Below, in pieces: positions 33,600-43,282 of a stretch of 64,000 nt of DNA. Source of the DNA: an uncultured Bacteroidales bacterium (GTDB lineage: Bacteria > Bacteroidota > Bacteroidia > Bacteroidales > FEN-979); assembly GCA_903945175.1 (NCBI GenBank), contig CAJAUM010000098.1, forward strand, positions 1 through 64,000, given 5' to 3'. The notes beneath the pieces were generated by a model that was not told where the DNA came from, did not search any database, and was given only the letters and a program-made list of their open reading frames with translations. Both the position numbers and the translations under genes were made by a program. Within the stretch, counting starts at the first letter, position 1; the number at the start of each line of letters is the position of its first letter.

Positions 33600-33607
33600 T
33601 ATATTTG
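33600..33607 (+). promoter_or_regulatory. -7 promoter element
   Basis: TATATTTG in the acr3-rubrerythrin gap, 95 bases before the rubrerythrin start. This suggests separate transcription of rubrerythrin. Confidence 0.35.
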
Positions 33608-33702
33608 TTGAAACCAGCCCCGGACTGTCCGGGTCAGTTTCTGTTGCCAGTCATCCCCTATAAATAAACAATGTCCTGATTATCAATTAATACTTTCAAG
33701 CC

Positions 33703-34281
33703 ATGACAAAATCATTAAAAGGAACCCAAACAGAACAAAACCTGCTTAAAGCATTTGCAGGAGAATCACAGGCCCGCAACCGGTATGAATTTTTTGCCAG
33801 CGTAGCTAAAAAAGAGGGCTATGAACAAATTGCCGCAATCTTCATGGAGACTTCAAACCAGGAGAAAGAACATGCCAAACGGTTTTTCAAATTTCTCGAA
33901 GGCGGGATGACTCAAATCACGGCCTTGTATCCTGCAGGAATTATCGGCACGACCAAAGAGAACCTGAAGGCTGCTGCTGAAGGTGAAAACGAAGAGTGGA
34001 CCGTGTTATATCCGCAGTTTGCCGAAGTTGCGAAAGAGGAGGGATTTATGGATGTAGCCACTGCATTTAAGATGATCGCTAAAGTAGAGGCAGAACATGA
34101 ACGGCGTTACTTAAAACTGCTTCAGAACGTTTCGGAGGACAAGGTATTCATGAAGGAGGGAAAGGTTTGGTGGAAATGCCTCAACTGCGGATACGTTTAT
34201 GAATCTGCGAAGGCCATGGAAAACTGTCCAGCCTGTTTGCACCCGAAGGCCTATATGCAACTGCGCGAGGAAAACTATTAA
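33703..34281 (+). CDS. rbr: Rubrerythrin
   Basis: A 192-residue protein. The ferritin-like diiron domain carries ExxH motifs NQEKEHAKRF and KVEAEHERRY, and the C-terminal rubredoxin-like domain has CLNCGYVY and CPACLHP (two CxxC). It reduces hydrogen peroxide in the cytoplasm of anaerobes with electrons from rubredoxin or NAD(P)H systems. Its presence supports an anaerobic host. It probably has its own promoter at about 33600. Confidence 0.95.
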   Translation: MTKSLKGTQTEQNLLKAFAGESQARNRYEFFASVAKKEGYEQIAAIFMETSNQEKEHAKRFFKFLEGGMTQITALYPAGIIGTTKENLKAAAEGENEEWTVLYPQFAEVAKEEGFMDVATAFKMIAKVEAEHERRYLKLLQNVSEDKVFMKEGKVWWKCLNCGYVYESAKAMENCPACLHPKAYMQLREENY

Positions 34282-34295
34282 CCGAAAAACGTCAC

Positions 34296-35228
34296 CTAAT
34301 CGTCACCGGCCTTGCCGAAGTACAGCATTATACGCAAGTATAGACCGAATGATGGCTTAAAATCAGGGAAACCTTCGAGGTTAACAGGATAATAGTGGGT
34401 GAAAAAGCCGGGTTCAATACCGAACATGTCGGTCAACGGTATGCCGGCCCCCACGCCCAGATAACCTCCAAACCCAAATGAGTTCTGATTGATGTTAAAG
34501 GTCTGACTGTTGGTATTTGGCGTGTACATGTTGTTGCCATAAACATTCACCAGGTTGTACTCTGCTCCTTCAACCACGAAAATTGATTTGATCACCTGCG
34601 TGTAGCACATGGTTGCGCCGGCCTGGATGAAAAAGTTAATTTTTGATTTCAGGGGAATCGAAAGCTGGTATCCGAGGTCGATCATGACCCGTCCCTCTCT
34701 TCCTATGATCGGGACCATCCGGATATCAGGATAGGAAAGATAGGTATTGTAGGGGTCTACCCGAAGTGTAACCACATCTTCAGCCCTGAGTTGGGTATAG
34801 TTTGCCTGCAGGAAAATGCTGTTCCAACGGTTAAAATTAACCCTGACAAACAGGCCACCGCTGAAAGCCACATTGTAATGCATATTTGTGGGATATCCAT
34901 CCACCAGGACCGTGTCGGTCGCCCCCAGTGCCAGTTTGATATCCCTGTACCAATAGGTGTTCGACATGACATAGTTCACATTGTTGACATTTCCGGGTGT
35001 TCCGTTATAAAAATCTGCGGAATATTTATTGGGGAAATAGGCGCCAAAATTGAGACCGAATTCGATCCTGTGAACTACTGTATCTTTCTCCACTTCATCC
35101 GAGCCTTTCCAATCATGTTTTTGAGCCTTTTTTTGCCCCTGGGATTTGGACACTGATACGTTGTCCTGTCCTGCCGACTGAAGGGACATCATGCATAATA
35201 CTGAAATGATGATCAAAAATGTTCGCAA
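34296..35228 (-). CDS. Outer-membrane beta-barrel protein
   Basis: A 310-residue protein with a signal peptide (SLQSAGQD), a short lysine-rich linker and amphipathic strands with alternating aromatic residues to the end (FGLYLRIMLYFG). The pattern IEFGLNFGAYFPNKYS, LGYQLSIPLKSKINFF and GGYLGVGAGIPL fits Bacteroidota outer-membrane barrel proteins of the OmpW/PorT-like size class. No plug or TonB box is present. Function unknown. It ends convergently with rubrerythrin. Confidence 0.75.
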   Translation of the reverse strand: MRTFLIIISVLCMMSLQSAGQDNVSVSKSQGQKKAQKHDWKGSDEVEKDTVVHRIEFGLNFGAYFPNKYSADFYNGTPGNVNNVNYVMSNTYWYRDIKLALGATDTVLVDGYPTNMHYNVAFSGGLFVRVNFNRWNSIFLQANYTQLRAEDVVTLRVDPYNTYLSYPDIRMVPIIGREGRVMIDLGYQLSIPLKSKINFFIQAGATMCYTQVIKSIFVVEGAEYNLVNVYGNNMYTPNTNSQTFNINQNSFGFGGYLGVGAGIPLTDMFGIEPGFFTHYYPVNLEGFPDFKPSFGLYLRIMLYFGKAGDD

Positions 35229-35264
35229 AGCGTTGATTATTTGTAGCGGTTATCTATTTGGCTC

Positions 35265-35272
35265 CAAAATTA
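35265..35272 (-). promoter_or_regulatory. -7 promoter element
   Basis: TAATTTTG on the minus strand, 37 bases upstream of the outer-membrane barrel gene. Confidence 0.3.
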
Positions 35273-35364
35273 GTAACTTTTCAGGAAAATTTATTTGGCA
35301 TTGCAACCATTTTGATGGTAATTTTGTCTGGTATTAGAAAATGACTACGAATAATCAGGACCAT

Positions 35365-36288
35365 ATGAAAAGTTTAAAGACTTTATGTTTAAATATAACG
35401 GTCCTGGCGCTTTTTGGATTCACCCTTTCATCTTGCTTTAAACAAGATATAAACCCGTCGGGATCAGAGTACTCTATTCTGGAACAGTTGGCCATTGATG
35501 AACTCAGTGTTGATGCAGCCGATGACGATATGTGGGATGACATGAACAATTTTTTAGATGCCGGCGGATACAAATCAACCGGGGCGCTGCCCTGCAATGT
35601 GAAAGACAGCGTAAAGATTATCGGGGATACCGTCATTCATACGCTTCAATACAACGGGGTAAACTGCATCGGTACGCGCTTTCGCTCCGGTCAGGTAATC
35701 ATGAAACACAATAAGAAACAGCGGTGGGGTGACCAAGGTGCAAAAGTGTTCGTGACCATGAAAAACTATAAGCTGACCCGGATGACAGCAGGTAAATCGA
35801 TCATCCTCAATGGGAATAAAATCTATGAAAATATAAGTGGCGGAAGAGTCAGTGAGATTAAAATCGGGGGCAATCTGCTTGTTCAAAGGGGAATGGGATT
35901 GTTTTCTGTCACCTTCGATAGTGCGACGACCCAAACCTGGGAGATGGCCCGTCAGCGGATTTTCAAGGGTGCCATTGGAAATATTCTTGTGATTTCCACC
36001 GGTTTCGGTTCCATGCCTGGATATAACTATCTGGTTTATTGGGGTTCAAACCGTACTGGGGTTCCTTTCCTCAGCCAGATCATCAGCAATGTAATCTACA
36101 GGGAAAATTGCACAGGATTTCCCTGCGAAGGAAAAAAGATTTTAATGCTGGGTGGTGCAAAAAACAATGTCATTAACTTTGGATTTAATGATAATAACAA
36201 GCCGGTAACGGGAACAGAATGTCCGACAAAACTACAACTTGAATGGCAGGCAGTAACCTTAAGCGGAAGCAATTATATTAAGCTGTAG
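35365..36288 (+). CDS. Hypothetical lipoprotein
   Basis: A 307-residue lipoprotein (lipobox FTLSSC followed by FKQD). The mature part is beta-rich with repeated paired cysteines (GALPCNVKDSV, GVNCIGTRF, CTGFPCEGKK, GTECPTK). I cannot assign a family with confidence; the layout is common among Bacteroidota periplasmic lipoproteins. The ATG at 35365 opens the signal peptide directly; an in-frame ATG at 35341 would add eight polar residues. Confidence 0.7.
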   Translation: MKSLKTLCLNITVLALFGFTLSSCFKQDINPSGSEYSILEQLAIDELSVDAADDDMWDDMNNFLDAGGYKSTGALPCNVKDSVKIIGDTVIHTLQYNGVNCIGTRFRSGQVIMKHNKKQRWGDQGAKVFVTMKNYKLTRMTAGKSIILNGNKIYENISGGRVSEIKIGGNLLVQRGMGLFSVTFDSATTQTWEMARQRIFKGAIGNILVISTGFGSMPGYNYLVYWGSNRTGVPFLSQIISNVIYRENCTGFPCEGKKILMLGGAKNNVINFGFNDNNKPVTGTECPTKLQLEWQAVTLSGSNYIKL

Positions 36289-36312
36289 TCCGGCCTGCAT
36301 GAATTCAAGGGT

Positions 36313-37662
36313 CTAAAAGATATTCCCGATTCCGATATACAAGCCACTGGTTCCATCCTGCTTACGCAAAGCCATGCCATAATCGACGGAGATGATGAAA
36401 TTGTCGTTGATGGCAATGCGCAATCCAATGCCGGTGGCGAGGTGCAATCGATCGCTGTTTTCGGAAAAATAAAAGGACTGTTTATCCTCGGGAACTGTAT
36501 TGGTGTAAATTTTATGATCCTGAACAACCATTCCGCCATCTAGAAAAGCGGTGAGGCCAAGGTAAATATTCTGCTTAAACACAACCGATTTGAAAAATTT
36601 CCAGCGCAGTTCAACATTGCCGAATGCCACTCCATCGCCGACAATACGGTTACGCAGCACCCCGCGTATTGTTCGGGCGCCGCCAAGTCCGTCAGGTTTG
36701 GTGGTGAGGCTGTAGGAACTATAAATGTATGGCAGGATATAAAAAGGGGTGGTACCACCGATTGTCCCTTGATAACTTACCTGGTACGCGGCCACCAGTC
36801 TCTTTTTTACCAGGGGAATATACTGGCGATGCGTAATGACAAGTTTTACAAACGCATAGGGGTTGTTCCCCAGGAAAGTCGGTGCACTCAGAAGCATGAT
36901 TTCAGACCACAACCCCCTGTTTGGCGCTGCCTCATTGTCGCGGGTGTCGTAGACTAACCCGGTTTTCAGGTAAATGGTGGTGCCCCCATCTTTTTCCTGG
37001 TTCCGGATCAGACCGTAGTTCACATACTGATCATACAATAAGGATGTATCCGGTAGTTTGTTTTCCTCCTTTTTACCGCTGTTCATGCGGTCGATATTCA
37101 CTGTGGCAGCAGAAATTGCAATGATGTTGATCCCTGCAATCCAACGCAACTTCTGGCCAAGAACAGGTCCCTGGAAATCGGCCATGATCCGTAACATCTT
37201 GCGCTCATGTTTGTAGAAAACCCGTGAGAGATAATCATCCGATCCCTCCTGGGTTAGGGATGGAATATAATTTGCTTCAGCCCCGTTGAAACCATAAAAA
37301 TCAAGCGCCCGCTCGGTGAGGTAATCCAGATCAGCTGTAACCCGTATTTTTCCCGGTATAAGGTATTTTGAATCATAAAACAGCTGGTAAACTGCACTTC
37401 CTTTGGTAAACCAGGAACATTCAGCATAAATGGTGTGTTTGTACTCCGGGTAGGTAGTTCCATCTCCGTAATAGAAAACCTGGCCGAGAACACCCAACTG
37501 AAGCCCCTGGTCAGCATCATAACCTACCACGGGCAATCCGGCCCAGGTCCATCCTTTACGGTTCTTCTCCTTAACAGGAAGCATCGCTGAATCAGCCTGT
37601 CCAAAACTGGAATAAACGAAACAAAAACAAAGTAGGGTAAGCTTGAATCTGGTTTTTGTCAT
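36313..37662 (-). CDS. BamA/Omp85-type surface antigen
   Basis: A 449-residue outer-membrane protein with a signal peptide and a 16-strand Omp85-like barrel. Visible motifs include GWTWAGLPVVGYDADQG near the N-terminus, GLVYDTRDNEAAPNRG (the conserved DTRD-NxxxPxxG block) and the L6-like RGVLRNRIVGD. POTRA domains are absent, as in the short bacterial surface antigen/patatin-associated class. It may insert or translocate a specific protein or lipid. It is followed in the operon sense by nothing; the CPBP protease gene lies immediately upstream, two bases apart. Confidence 0.82.
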   Translation of the reverse strand: MTKTRFKLTLLCFCFVYSSFGQADSAMLPVKEKNRKGWTWAGLPVVGYDADQGLQLGVLGQVFYYGDGTTYPEYKHTIYAECSWFTKGSAVYQLFYDSKYLIPGKIRVTADLDYLTERALDFYGFNGAEANYIPSLTQEGSDDYLSRVFYKHERKMLRIMADFQGPVLGQKLRWIAGINIIAISAATVNIDRMNSGKKEENKLPDTSLLYDQYVNYGLIRNQEKDGGTTIYLKTGLVYDTRDNEAAPNRGLWSEIMLLSAPTFLGNNPYAFVKLVITHRQYIPLVKKRLVAAYQVSYQGTIGGTTPFYILPYIYSSYSLTTKPDGLGGARTIRGVLRNRIVGDGVAFGNVELRWKFFKSVVFKQNIYLGLTAFLDGGMVVQDHKIYTNTVPEDKQSFYFSENSDRLHLATGIGLRIAINDNFIISVDYGMALRKQDGTSGLYIGIGNIF

Positions 37663-37663
37663 C

Positions 37664-38578
37664 TCACCGGCGCTTTCGCAAAATGTAGAGAATGAATGCT
37701 GATATTATTAAACTAACAAGGATTACCAGGATGTTGCCGGTCGATCCAAAATTTTCGTAATCACCGCCAATGATACCCTGTTGTCCCAGATAGGTAACGG
37801 TGACAACCAATCCGTTTTGAATAAAGTGGGCAAAAATTGGGATCCACAGCGAGCCGGTCCAGTAAAAAAGGTATCCAAATACAATTCCAAGCATCAGCCG
37901 GGGAAGGAAACCGTAAAACTGCATGTGCATGGCCGAAAAAAGGAGGGCAGCAATCAAAATTGCCACATGAATATTACCCAGCCACTCTTTTAACAGCCTC
38001 TGGATCAATCCGCGGAACATGAACTCCTCCCCGATGGCCGGCAGTACGGCAATCATCAGCATGTTGAACAAGAAACTGCCCACCGTGGGCATTTGCATAA
38101 ACGCTTCGGTAAGTTTGGCGGCCTCCTTTTCGGTGGCCTTCATCCACTCCTCCATCCCCCTAAGAAATTCAGGCAATTTCATCATGTCATTCACCGAAAC
38201 CATCCAGTTGATCAGCGGAAGGGAGGCCAGCATCAGTACCAATGTGAGAAGGTATATCAGCCATTTTGACGGTTTGTCAAGACAGAGATACCGTTTACTG
38301 CTGCGTTCAAAAAAGTATCCTGCAAGCAAGGATGGGAAAATAAAGAGTCCGAATGATTGGATTACCTGGAAATACTTGAGTAATTTGAGTGTTACAGGAT
38401 TTTCAAAATCTGACAGCGCGGATAAGATATCCTTCATCCCAACACCGAATAACGGTGAAGCCATCACCATACCCAGGAAAAAGGTAACCGCAAAACTTGA
38501 AATTATGAGCAGTATGGCAAACAGGATACGCGTGAAGGGCGTCAGGCTTTCAAGGATGGGCTGTTTCGGAAAGTCCAC
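37664..38578 (-). CDS. CPBP-family intramembrane protease
   Basis: A 304-residue protein with eight hydrophobic segments. The CAAX-protease/bacteriocin-processing motifs are present: AIGEEFMFRGLIQRL (EExxxR), LLFSAMHMQFYGF (FxxxH) and a final histidine in IPIFAHFIQNG. It cleaves or processes membrane substrates; the substrate is unknown. The start of the Omp85-like gene lies two bases downstream of its stop, so the pair is translationally linked. Confidence 0.85.
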   Translation of the reverse strand: MDFPKQPILESLTPFTRILFAILLIISSFAVTFFLGMVMASPLFGVGMKDILSALSDFENPVTLKLLKYFQVIQSFGLFIFPSLLAGYFFERSSKRYLCLDKPSKWLIYLLTLVLMLASLPLINWMVSVNDMMKLPEFLRGMEEWMKATEKEAAKLTEAFMQMPTVGSFLFNMLMIAVLPAIGEEFMFRGLIQRLLKEWLGNIHVAILIAALLFSAMHMQFYGFLPRLMLGIVFGYLFYWTGSLWIPIFAHFIQNGLVVTVTYLGQQGIIGGDYENFGSTGNILVILVSLIISAFILYILRKRR

Positions 38579-38588
38579 GGTTTTTGGC

Positions 38589-38597
38589 TATTTTTGC
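38589..38597 (+). promoter_or_regulatory. -7 promoter element
   Basis: TATTTTTGC 17 bases upstream of the dusB start. Confidence 0.4.
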
Positions 38598-38614
38598 GGC
38601 TAAATTAGCACAAT

Positions 38615-39589
38615 TTGGCAAAGATCGGAAATATCGACCTGGGAGACTTCCCGCTATTTCTGGCACCCATGGAGGATGTGACCGATTCTCCGTTCAGGGT
38701 CATTTGCAAACACTATGGAGCTGATGTGCTGGTTACCGAATTCATCGCAGCCGAAGGATTGATCAGGGATGCCGTGAAAAGCAACAACAAGATGCGGTTT
38801 GAACCGGTTGAACGTCCCATCGGCATTCAGATTTTTGGAGAAAATGTTGAATCGATGATGAAAGCTGCTGAAGTTGCGGAGGCAGCCGGACCAGATTTCA
38901 TCGACCTGAACTTTGGATGCCCGGTACGTAAAATTGTGATGAAGGGCGGCGGCGCTGCATTGCTGCAGGATATTCCAAAGATGGTGCGCATGACCGAAGC
39001 CGTGGTTAAGTCGACCCGGTTACCTGTGACAGTGAAAACCCGACTGGGATGGGATGAGGCTCACAAGGATATTGTAGATATCGCTGAGCGGCTTCAGGAT
39101 GTCGGAATAAGCGGCATCGCCATCCACGGGCGCACCCGGGCACAACTCTATGGCGGTGAAGCCGACTGGACGCTCATCGGTGCGGTGAAAAACAACCCGG
39201 TGATGCATATTCCTGTTTTCGGCAACGGCGATGTCGATTCAGGGCCTAAAGCCGAGGAGATGCAAAACCGGTATGGCGTCGATGGAATCCTGATCGGCCG
39301 GGCAGCAACCGGAAATCCATGGATATTCAGGGAGATCAAGTCATGGCTCAAGGATCATTCCATCCCTCCACCGCCCTCTATCGCCGAAAGAGTTGCAATC
39401 GTTCGGCAACACCTCGAAGCGTCAATCCCATACAAAGGTGATCGCGCCACGTTATTTGAAATACGAAAACTCTACAGCGGATATTTCCGGGGAATTCCCA
39501 ACTTCAAAACCTGGCGGATGAAGATGGTGACAGCTGAATCAACTGAAATGGTCCTGGAAATACTTGATCAGGTCGAAAACGCTGTCTAA
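38615..39589 (+). CDS. dusB: tRNA-dihydrouridine synthase
   Basis: A 324-residue FMN-dependent TIM-barrel enzyme that reduces uridine in the tRNA D-loop. LAPMEDVTDSPFRVICK, FIDLNFGCPVRKIV (the catalytic cysteine in NxGCP), TRLGWD, AIHGRTRAQLY and GRAATGNPWIF are all conserved DusB/Nifr3 segments. The start is TTG at 38615; no upstream ATG is in frame near the promoter. Full-length for the family. Confidence 0.93.
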   Translation: MAKIGNIDLGDFPLFLAPMEDVTDSPFRVICKHYGADVLVTEFIAAEGLIRDAVKSNNKMRFEPVERPIGIQIFGENVESMMKAAEVAEAAGPDFIDLNFGCPVRKIVMKGGGAALLQDIPKMVRMTEAVVKSTRLPVTVKTRLGWDEAHKDIVDIAERLQDVGISGIAIHGRTRAQLYGGEADWTLIGAVKNNPVMHIPVFGNGDVDSGPKAEEMQNRYGVDGILIGRAATGNPWIFREIKSWLKDHSIPPPPSIAERVAIVRQHLEASIPYKGDRATLFEIRKLYSGYFRGIPNFKTWRMKMVTAESTEMVLEILDQVENAV

Positions 39590-40005
39590 ACATTCCAGGC
39601 AGCCAGGAAATTTTCAGGTGTTAAAACCGCAATTTCACTCAGTTTGTAGTCTTTTATATTCCGTGTGATAATCGCTTCAATGCGTTTATCCTGAACTGCA
39701 GAAAAATGCTGCAAGGCATCTTCAAAATCCTTAAATCCGGAATTAAGTGCAAGGAGAGCGATGTTTCTGTCCATTGTAAGGATATCAGTAATTGAAAGCA
39801 ACTGAGTCAGTTTTTCAATTACTTTTTCATGTCTGGCGGTTTGTCTGAGCAAATAGTAAACATTGCTATAGGTAACCGGCGTAACAAAACCTTTGATTTT
39901 ATTTCCTTCGCACAATGAAAAGATACCTGAGGCAAATTCGGAAAAGGGTTTTCTGTCAAAGAAAAAATCCAGGATTACATCGGCATCTATCAGAATTCGT
40001 TTCAT
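39586..40005 (-). CDS. PIN-domain toxin
   Basis: A 139-residue PIN ribonuclease-like toxin. MKRILIDADVILDFFFDR supplies the first catalytic aspartate(s); FKDFEDALQHFSA supplies the later acidic residues and DKRIEAIITRNIKDY the final block. It overlaps the preceding antitoxin gene by four bases (ATGA) and its 3' end overlaps the convergent dusB end by four bases. It would cleave RNA when released from its antitoxin. Intact, unlike the PIN remnant at the window start. Confidence 0.88.
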   Translation of the reverse strand: MKRILIDADVILDFFFDRKPFSEFASGIFSLCEGNKIKGFVTPVTYSNVYYLLRQTARHEKVIEKLTQLLSITDILTMDRNIALLALNSGFKDFEDALQHFSAVQDKRIEAIITRNIKDYKLSEIAVLTPENFLAAWNV

Positions 40006-40253
40006 TGCAGATACTTTTCTGATAATCCCTTGACCAATTCTTTCTTATAATCAAAATCATCCGGAGCCTTAAAGGAACCTTTCAGAGATTTAACAATTGG
40101 CGTGATTTCGATATCAGATTTCTGTTGTTCCCGGGTAATCGCATTCAAATAATTCTCAATAAGATCGGATAAACTTCTGCCTTTATCTTGGGCATAAGCT
40201 TTTGCCCTTTCAATTATTGCGTCATCTATTGTCAGCGTCAACTTTGTATTCAT
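40002..40253 (-). CDS. DUF6364 antitoxin
   Basis: An 83-residue protein whose N-terminal LTLTIDDAIIERAKAYAQDK and SLSDLIENYL form a ribbon-helix-helix-like DNA-binding unit. The C-terminal part binds the toxin. It precedes and overlaps the PIN-domain gene. It probably autoregulates through the CACGTG-containing promoter region at 40280-40330. Confidence 0.85.
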   Translation of the reverse strand: MNTKLTLTIDDAIIERAKAYAQDKGRSLSDLIENYLNAITREQQKSDIEITPIVKSLKGSFKAPDDFDYKKELVKGLSEKYLQ

Positions 40254-40279
40254 GACGGTTCGGTGTTTTATTCTGAAAA

Positions 40280-40311
40280 CAAAGATAGATCAAATTATTT
40301 ACACGTGCAAA
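40280..40311 (-). promoter_or_regulatory. Promoter of the DUF6364/PIN module
   Basis: On the minus strand TTTG (40311-40308), twenty bases, then TATCTTTG (40287-40280): an exact Bacteroidota promoter. The spacer includes the palindrome CACGTG, and a second ACACACGT lies further upstream (about 40322-40330). Both are candidate antitoxin operators. Confidence 0.65.
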
Positions 40312-40360
40312 TATATTTTTAAACACACGTATTAAATTATAATTGCCCTCGTGGGACCAA

Positions 40361-43252
40361 TTATTTCGGCTGTTCAGGTTCATCCTCCGCCTCATCACTC
40401 TTGGCATTTTTAATGCGGTCGAGCATTTCCTGTGGCAATTGATCGCTGTAGGCTGAGTCAGGAATGTTCTCTGTGTCTTTTCCCCGTCCGTATTTGATCT
40501 TGAGATTGTCCATCGGTCCCGTAACTTTCATGGGAATGCCGATAATTCCCAGCGGCCCAAGACCAAGTCTGACCCTCAGGTTTAATTTACTGTCGAAGGT
40601 GGTGGTTCCTGAAATTCTCACCCGGATTCCCTTCACCTTGAATTTGAACTGTTCCAGGGTAACTGTATTATTTCTAATTGTAGAATTGATATCAACCTTC
40701 GATAGATCTGGATTGCTCAACCCCTCTTTCTGCGTGCCTTTGCTGATATCATTAAACAGTTTAAGTCCATAAATTTTTACTTTTTTAATGGAGAAGACTC
40801 CTCCTCCTTCAAGAGATGGCAGCACCGGGAACATCCGGGCATCAAGCATGCCCTTCACACTGTAATCAAGCGAAACCACACCTTCCGCCTTTCCCGCCGA
40901 CGGGGCCATTTCACGGATCATGGCAACCTCATTGTACGCCCGTTTGATATCAAAATCCACGGCCTTGATATGAAAATCAAAGAAACCCTTCACCGGGGTG
41001 ACACTTCCGTAAGTGGCATCCATGGCCACCCTGCAACCGATGATGTTAAATCCGGTTTCCTTTAACACCAGGATTCCCTCCTCCAGGTCGATCTCTCCCT
41101 TGAGATCATTGATCTCAAGACCCCGGAGGGTTGTTTTTTTCACCTCAGCCTTGAAGTTTATATCCAGATCCCTGGGAATGATAACCACCCCGGTTTCGAC
41201 GGTGGCTATTGCCTGTACCGAGCTCTGTACCGGCGCCAATGCTGTGAATTCATCGACGGTGATCAGGTCTGAATTCAACTGAAAATTCCCCTTCAGGATT
41301 CCTCCCTGAGATAGAATATAGCTGATGGTGTTCTGCATGAAACCCTTTAGCCTGAAATCCGAGGTACCATAATTTGCAAGGAAATTGTCAAACCAAATCT
41401 TGTCCTGGTCAAACCTGAAATCACCTGTTTTTATAATAAAAGGCCTTGGATAATCTTCGGATGTCATTGCAATATTCCGGAGTTTCAGTAACCCGGAATT
41501 GTGAAGCTTTTCATACCGCCCTGCATTGGCATCGCTTTGTTTTCCCTTGAGTGAAAGGTCCGTTTCGAGATGCCCATCCAGTTCCAGCCCCCTTCTTGAG
41601 AACACCTTGTAAATCCTTCCCAGGTCAATCACCCCGTGCGACTGCACTTCGTAACGCAGGTCATCAAAATCCTCAAGGGCAGCCTGCATGGTAAAGGTCT
41701 TCCCTTCAAACTGAAAGGTCAGGGGCCGGATTTTAACTGACAGATCTTTCATTTTGCCGGTTGGATCGGTAGCCAGCGCAACAATCTCAATTTTTTCAAC
41801 CGGATGGGGATAATATTTTGTACGTACCGACCCGTTTTTCAGGTTGATCTGTGCCGAAGTAACCGGGAACTTCTTCTTTTCCGGGAGATAACTACCCTTC
41901 ACATTCACATCAAAATCCAACATTCCTGAAAAATCGATGCTGTCCATCGGGAATACCTGTTTCAGCTCAGCCAGGTTGCAACCTGCGCTCAGATGGGCAT
42001 CAACCGTCCTATCCCTGACACTGGTCAGCCTGAAAAATCCCATGATCTGGTTTTTTAAAAAATTGGCCTGCAGGTTTTCAAGATTGATCACGATATTTCT
42101 GTAGTTGTTGTCAGGGCAGGATGCATCCAGGGAAAAGTTGATTTTACTTAGCGCCTGTGGCAGATCCCTGTATTTCAAATACCCCCCGGTGAGTTTGGTC
42201 ATCAGGTTGAATTTCGGTATGCTCAGGATAACGGTATCTGTTTCATTCCGGATCCCTTTCTTTACAGGCCCGGTGACATAATATCCCTCAGCATTCAGAT
42301 TGAGATCGTACATGCCGCGGAGCTCTGCCATTTTAACGTCAAGGGCTTTCGACCATTTTGCCAGATCAATACTGGCATTGACCTTGGCGAAAATCCATGG
42401 ATGTTTTGATTGCCTGACCTTAAACCGGGCACTGAGAAATTCCCGCTCCATGATCGAAAGAAAGTTCAGGCTGACCTGATATCCCTCTTTTTCAAAATTA
42501 AAATTCCCGTGGAATTGTATCGGAATATCCTTGATCTTCAGGTCGTTCTTTTCGAAATTAACGGACAGGGTCCGGGTATTGACTTTGGTGGATAGTTGGG
42601 CAGTCACCGGTTTTGAATCCAGGTATGTTGTGTGCGCATAAACGAGGTCGAGTGCCTCTATCCTCACATCGGAGGTGAGATTGAAGAAGTCGTTGGTGAT
42701 CTTGCTGGTGCCGGCATAGTTGAGCCCATGGGCAACAACACGGACCGGAATGGCAGGATCAGCATAAATGACCTGGCAATTTTTAAAAATGATGCGTTCT
42801 ATGTTCAGTTCTGCGCCCGATGACGTGGTTGTATCCGATGCATCTTTCGCCGAATCTCCTGAATTATAAACATCGAAATTGGCGGCTCCCTTTTCATTGT
42901 ATAGAATGTTGATCCTGGCCTGATCCAGATACACCCTGGTGATAATAATGGTTTTTTCAAACAGGCTTTTCACATTCACACCAAAGGCGATCTCGCGGGC
43001 GCCGATCAGGGTATCCTTATCAAAAGGAGAGGATGATTTCAGAGAAAAACCGGTGAGGGTGAGGGTAAGATTCGGAAAATGGCTGAAGAAGGAGAGATCC
43101 ATTTTGGTAAAATTCAACTCGCTCTTCAGCTTCCTGTTGGCCAGATTTTTCACCTCCCGTTCGATCCTTTCCTGGAAGAGAAATGGGGTAAGAATGAGAA
43201 TGAGCAAAAAGGCAACCAGAATGCTCCCGGTAATTTTCAAGGCTTTTTTCAT
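40361..43252 (-). CDS. AsmA-family envelope protein
   Basis: A 963-residue protein with an N-terminal membrane anchor (ITGSILVAFLLILILTPFLF) followed by a long beta-rich periplasmic part of the AsmA/DUF748 type. Blocks include SELNFTKMDLSFFSHFPNLT near the N-terminus and the C-terminal AsmA_2-like LRVRLGLGPLGIIGIPMKV. AsmA-like proteins form bridge-like channels moving phospholipids to the outer membrane. The ATG at 43252 (MKKALKITG) is chosen over 43273. The C-terminal tail is acidic (DEAEDEPEQ). Confidence 0.85.
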   Translation of the reverse strand: MKKALKITGSILVAFLLILILTPFLFQERIEREVKNLANRKLKSELNFTKMDLSFFSHFPNLTLTLTGFSLKSSSPFDKDTLIGAREIAFGVNVKSLFEKTIIITRVYLDQARINILYNEKGAANFDVYNSGDSAKDASDTTTSSGAELNIERIIFKNCQVIYADPAIPVRVVAHGLNYAGTSKITNDFFNLTSDVRIEALDLVYAHTTYLDSKPVTAQLSTKVNTRTLSVNFEKNDLKIKDIPIQFHGNFNFEKEGYQVSLNFLSIMEREFLSARFKVRQSKHPWIFAKVNASIDLAKWSKALDVKMAELRGMYDLNLNAEGYYVTGPVKKGIRNETDTVILSIPKFNLMTKLTGGYLKYRDLPQALSKINFSLDASCPDNNYRNIVINLENLQANFLKNQIMGFFRLTSVRDRTVDAHLSAGCNLAELKQVFPMDSIDFSGMLDFDVNVKGSYLPEKKKFPVTSAQINLKNGSVRTKYYPHPVEKIEIVALATDPTGKMKDLSVKIRPLTFQFEGKTFTMQAALEDFDDLRYEVQSHGVIDLGRIYKVFSRRGLELDGHLETDLSLKGKQSDANAGRYEKLHNSGLLKLRNIAMTSEDYPRPFIIKTGDFRFDQDKIWFDNFLANYGTSDFRLKGFMQNTISYILSQGGILKGNFQLNSDLITVDEFTALAPVQSSVQAIATVETGVVIIPRDLDINFKAEVKKTTLRGLEINDLKGEIDLEEGILVLKETGFNIIGCRVAMDATYGSVTPVKGFFDFHIKAVDFDIKRAYNEVAMIREMAPSAGKAEGVVSLDYSVKGMLDARMFPVLPSLEGGGVFSIKKVKIYGLKLFNDISKGTQKEGLSNPDLSKVDINSTIRNNTVTLEQFKFKVKGIRVRISGTTTFDSKLNLRVRLGLGPLGIIGIPMKVTGPMDNLKIKYGRGKDTENIPDSAYSDQLPQEMLDRIKNAKSDEAEDEPEQPK

Positions 43253-43282
43253 TATTCGCCAAAAATCTATCAACAGTTGTAA

